Assembly: GCA_003557565.1 (NCBI GenBank)
Contig: PWOG01000117.1
Location: 1 to 5,776, forward strand
Source: Desulfobulbaceae bacterium
GTDB lineage: Bacteria > Desulfobacterota > Desulfobulbia > Desulfobulbales > Desulfurivibrionaceae
Direction of reading: 5' to 3'
DNA: 5,776 nt
Shown: piece by piece, positions 5,766-5,776 of the stretch
How the letters are laid out: the number at the start of each line of letters is the position of its first letter
Position numbering within the stretch: position 1 is the first letter of the stretch
Translations under genes and position numbers: made by a program
Notes under the pieces: generated by a model
Databases searched by the model: none
Seen by the model: the letters and a program-made list of their open reading frames with translations, nothing else
Told to the model about the DNA's origin: nothing

Positions 5766-5776
5766 TGACCGCTCAC
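5757..5776 (+). repeat. 21-base repeat, copy 3 (cut by window edge)
   Basis: The plus strand reads GGCACCCCGTGA then CCGCTCAC and runs into the end of the window. Its first half is also the right arm of the perfect hairpin at 5739-5765. More copies may follow outside the window. Confidence 0.5.

Larger units (their letters stand above)
5443..5776. other. Intergenic leader and repeat region upstream of leuS
   Basis: I see no convincing coding frame in these 334 bases. The part next to leuS holds a terminator-like hairpin and weak promoter candidates. The outer part is a patchwork of short diverged direct repeats and a strong palindrome. There are A-runs at 5572-5578 and 5690-5696. The repeats, listed separately, suggest a decayed or non-autonomous repetitive element that runs past the window edge. 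No tRNA or recognised riboswitch is visible. Confidence 0.6.

Noticed and set aside
5594..5776. CRISPR array
   Set aside because: The repeats are diverged (about 70 to 80 percent identical) and unevenly spaced (starts at 5611, 5635 and 5757), with no constant spacer length.

Overview
This GC-rich window looks like the chromosome of a Gram-negative proteobacterium. The best guess is a deltaproteobacterial (Desulfobulbia-like) lineage. The basis is an outer-membrane LPS-assembly lipoprotein, the leuS-lptE pairing, and the style of the leucyl-tRNA synthetase. The lineage is an inference from gene content and cannot be fixed from the window alone.

Three complete genes lie on the minus strand and are read from right to left. 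leuS (2953-5442) encodes leucyl-tRNA synthetase. It is followed closely by lptE (2306-2881, or from 2935 with an alternative start), which encodes the lipoprotein plug of the LPS export pore. After a 153-base gap comes tkt (164-2152), which encodes transketolase. leuS and lptE are close enough to share a transcript. tkt may be read from the same transcript or from its own promoter, because the gap holds a hairpin, a T7 run and an AT-rich block. The products serve translation, outer-membrane biogenesis and the pentose phosphate pathway, so this is a growth-related housekeeping cluster and not one pathway.

The left edge (1-163) holds the possible start of another minus-strand gene. A very good Shine-Dalgarno sequence precedes tandem GTG codons, and about 15 codons are visible. 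The peptide includes Y-A-H-S, which recalls the N-terminus of Cas3 HD nucleases of type I CRISPR systems. That reading is tentative. A plus-strand terminator-like hairpin lies between this start and tkt.

The right edge (5443-5776) is 334 bases without a convincing gene. It holds a plus-strand terminator-like hairpin in the leuS leader, weak promoter candidates, three diverged copies of a 21-base repeat, shorter repeats, and a perfect 12-bp hairpin near the end. This is the least explained part of the window.

No complete novel system is visible. The two edges are the places worth following into flanking sequence.
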